NCBI GenBank assembly: GCA_011772275.1 | Contig: WVZU01000116.1 | Span: forward strand, 23,685-30,046 | DNA length: 6,362 nucleotides | Direction: 5' to 3' | Source of the DNA: Planctomycetales bacterium | Lineage (GTDB): Bacteria; Planctomycetota; Planctomycetia; Pirellulales; UBA7805 | In this document: in pieces, positions 6,191 through 6,362 of the stretch | Numbering within the stretch: the first letter of the stretch is position 1 | Layout: each line of letters starts with the position of its first letter | Program-made: the position numbers and the translations under genes | The notes under the pieces: model-generated | The model's database searches: none | The model's input: the letters and a program-made list of their open reading frames with translations, nothing else | Told to the model about the DNA's origin: nothing

Positions 6191-6362
6191 ATGGCAAGTC
6201 CTTTCGCCGTCTTTCGCAAGTATCAGGCCGCCATGCTGGCTGTGTTTGGTGTCCTGATCATTATCGTTTTTACCGTCGGCGAACCCCTGTCTCAGATGGT
6301 GGGGGGCGGAGTCGAACAGGACGCAGTGGCCGTGCGATGGCGCGGCGAAGAATTGACCGAAG
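6191..6362 (+). CDS. N-terminus of a membrane-anchored protein, probably PpiD/SurA-like peptidyl-prolyl isomerase (partial)
   Basis: Only the first 57 codons are inside the window; the gene runs off the right edge. MASPFAVFRKYQ is a short basic cytoplasmic end, followed by one hydrophobic segment (about residues 13-29, AAMLAVFGVLIIIVFTV), so the protein should be anchored in the inner membrane with the rest outside the cytoplasm. After a Gly-rich linker (GGGVEQD, 38-44) comes VAVRWRGEELTE (46-57). This resembles the beginning of a SurA/PpiD chaperone domain, where a short strand is followed by a [G]xxLT turn and a helix. From memory, planctomycete proteins beginning MAxPFAVFRK and annotated as peptidyl-prolyl isomerase look like this. 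No PPIase domain is visible here, so function is inference; the coding call itself is good, with GAGGG 8 bases upstream. Confidence 0.68.
   Translation, partial: MASPFAVFRKYQAAMLAVFGVLIIIVFTVGEPLSQMVGGGVEQDAVAVRWRGEELTE

Noticed and set aside
6028..6219. 63-codon minus strand frame in the divergent spacer, overlapping the start of the 6191 gene
   Set aside because: No ribosome binding site or family resemblance, and it covers the supported start of the membrane-anchored gene on the other strand.
1..6362. CRISPR array, tRNA or rRNA gene, insertion sequence, toxin-antitoxin or defence system
   Set aside because: I saw no spaced direct repeats, cloverleaf with a CCA end, transposase motifs, terminal inverted repeats with target duplications, or defence-related domains. 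All long coding regions are housekeeping genes.

Overview
The window reads as an ordinary housekeeping segment of a GC-rich bacterial chromosome, most likely a planctomycete of the Pirellula/Rhodopirellula type. The lineage call is inference. It rests on the small lipoprotein ending in a Trp/Phe-rich motif and THGGII, on the start of a membrane-anchored SurA/PpiD-like protein (MASPFAVFRK...), on the TopA architecture with C-terminal repeats and a lysine tail, and on genes that lack Shine-Dalgarno sequences. I see no mobile element, CRISPR array, tRNA, rRNA or defence/accessory cassette.

Left part, + strand (1-2854): a short leader with hairpins, a 72-residue predicted lipoprotein (114-332), a class 1B-like dihydroorotate dehydrogenase (pyrD, about 405-1415), tryptophanyl-tRNA synthetase (trpS, 1481-2443) and holo-ACP synthase (acpS, 2453-2854). 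trpS and acpS are only 9 bases apart and are probably co-transcribed. All gaps are small enough for the four genes to form one transcription unit, but no shared regulation is visible. pyrD serves pyrimidine synthesis, trpS charges tRNA-Trp and acpS activates acyl carrier protein, so the cluster is not a pathway operon.

Middle (2855-3069): a convergent gap between acpS and topA. It holds a strong intrinsic terminator for topA on the minus strand. A G-tract cluster on the + strand, C-rich in the topA transcript, lies between the topA stop and that terminator.

Right part: topA (3070-5808, minus) encodes a 912-residue type IA topoisomerase with four C-terminal GR(Y/F)xP(Y/F) repeats, no zinc ribbons and a highly basic tail. 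A 382-base divergent spacer (5809-6190) has two clear inverted repeats and candidate promoters facing both ways. It separates topA from a + strand gene (6191 to the window end) whose first 57 codons encode an N-terminally anchored protein, probably a PpiD/SurA-type peptidyl-prolyl isomerase.

I found no convincing undescribed system. The points most worth a second look are the structured topA leader and trailer, the A9/A7 tracts at the start of topA, the uncharacterised lipoprotein, and the open reading frame that continues in phase from the lipoprotein stop into pyrD.
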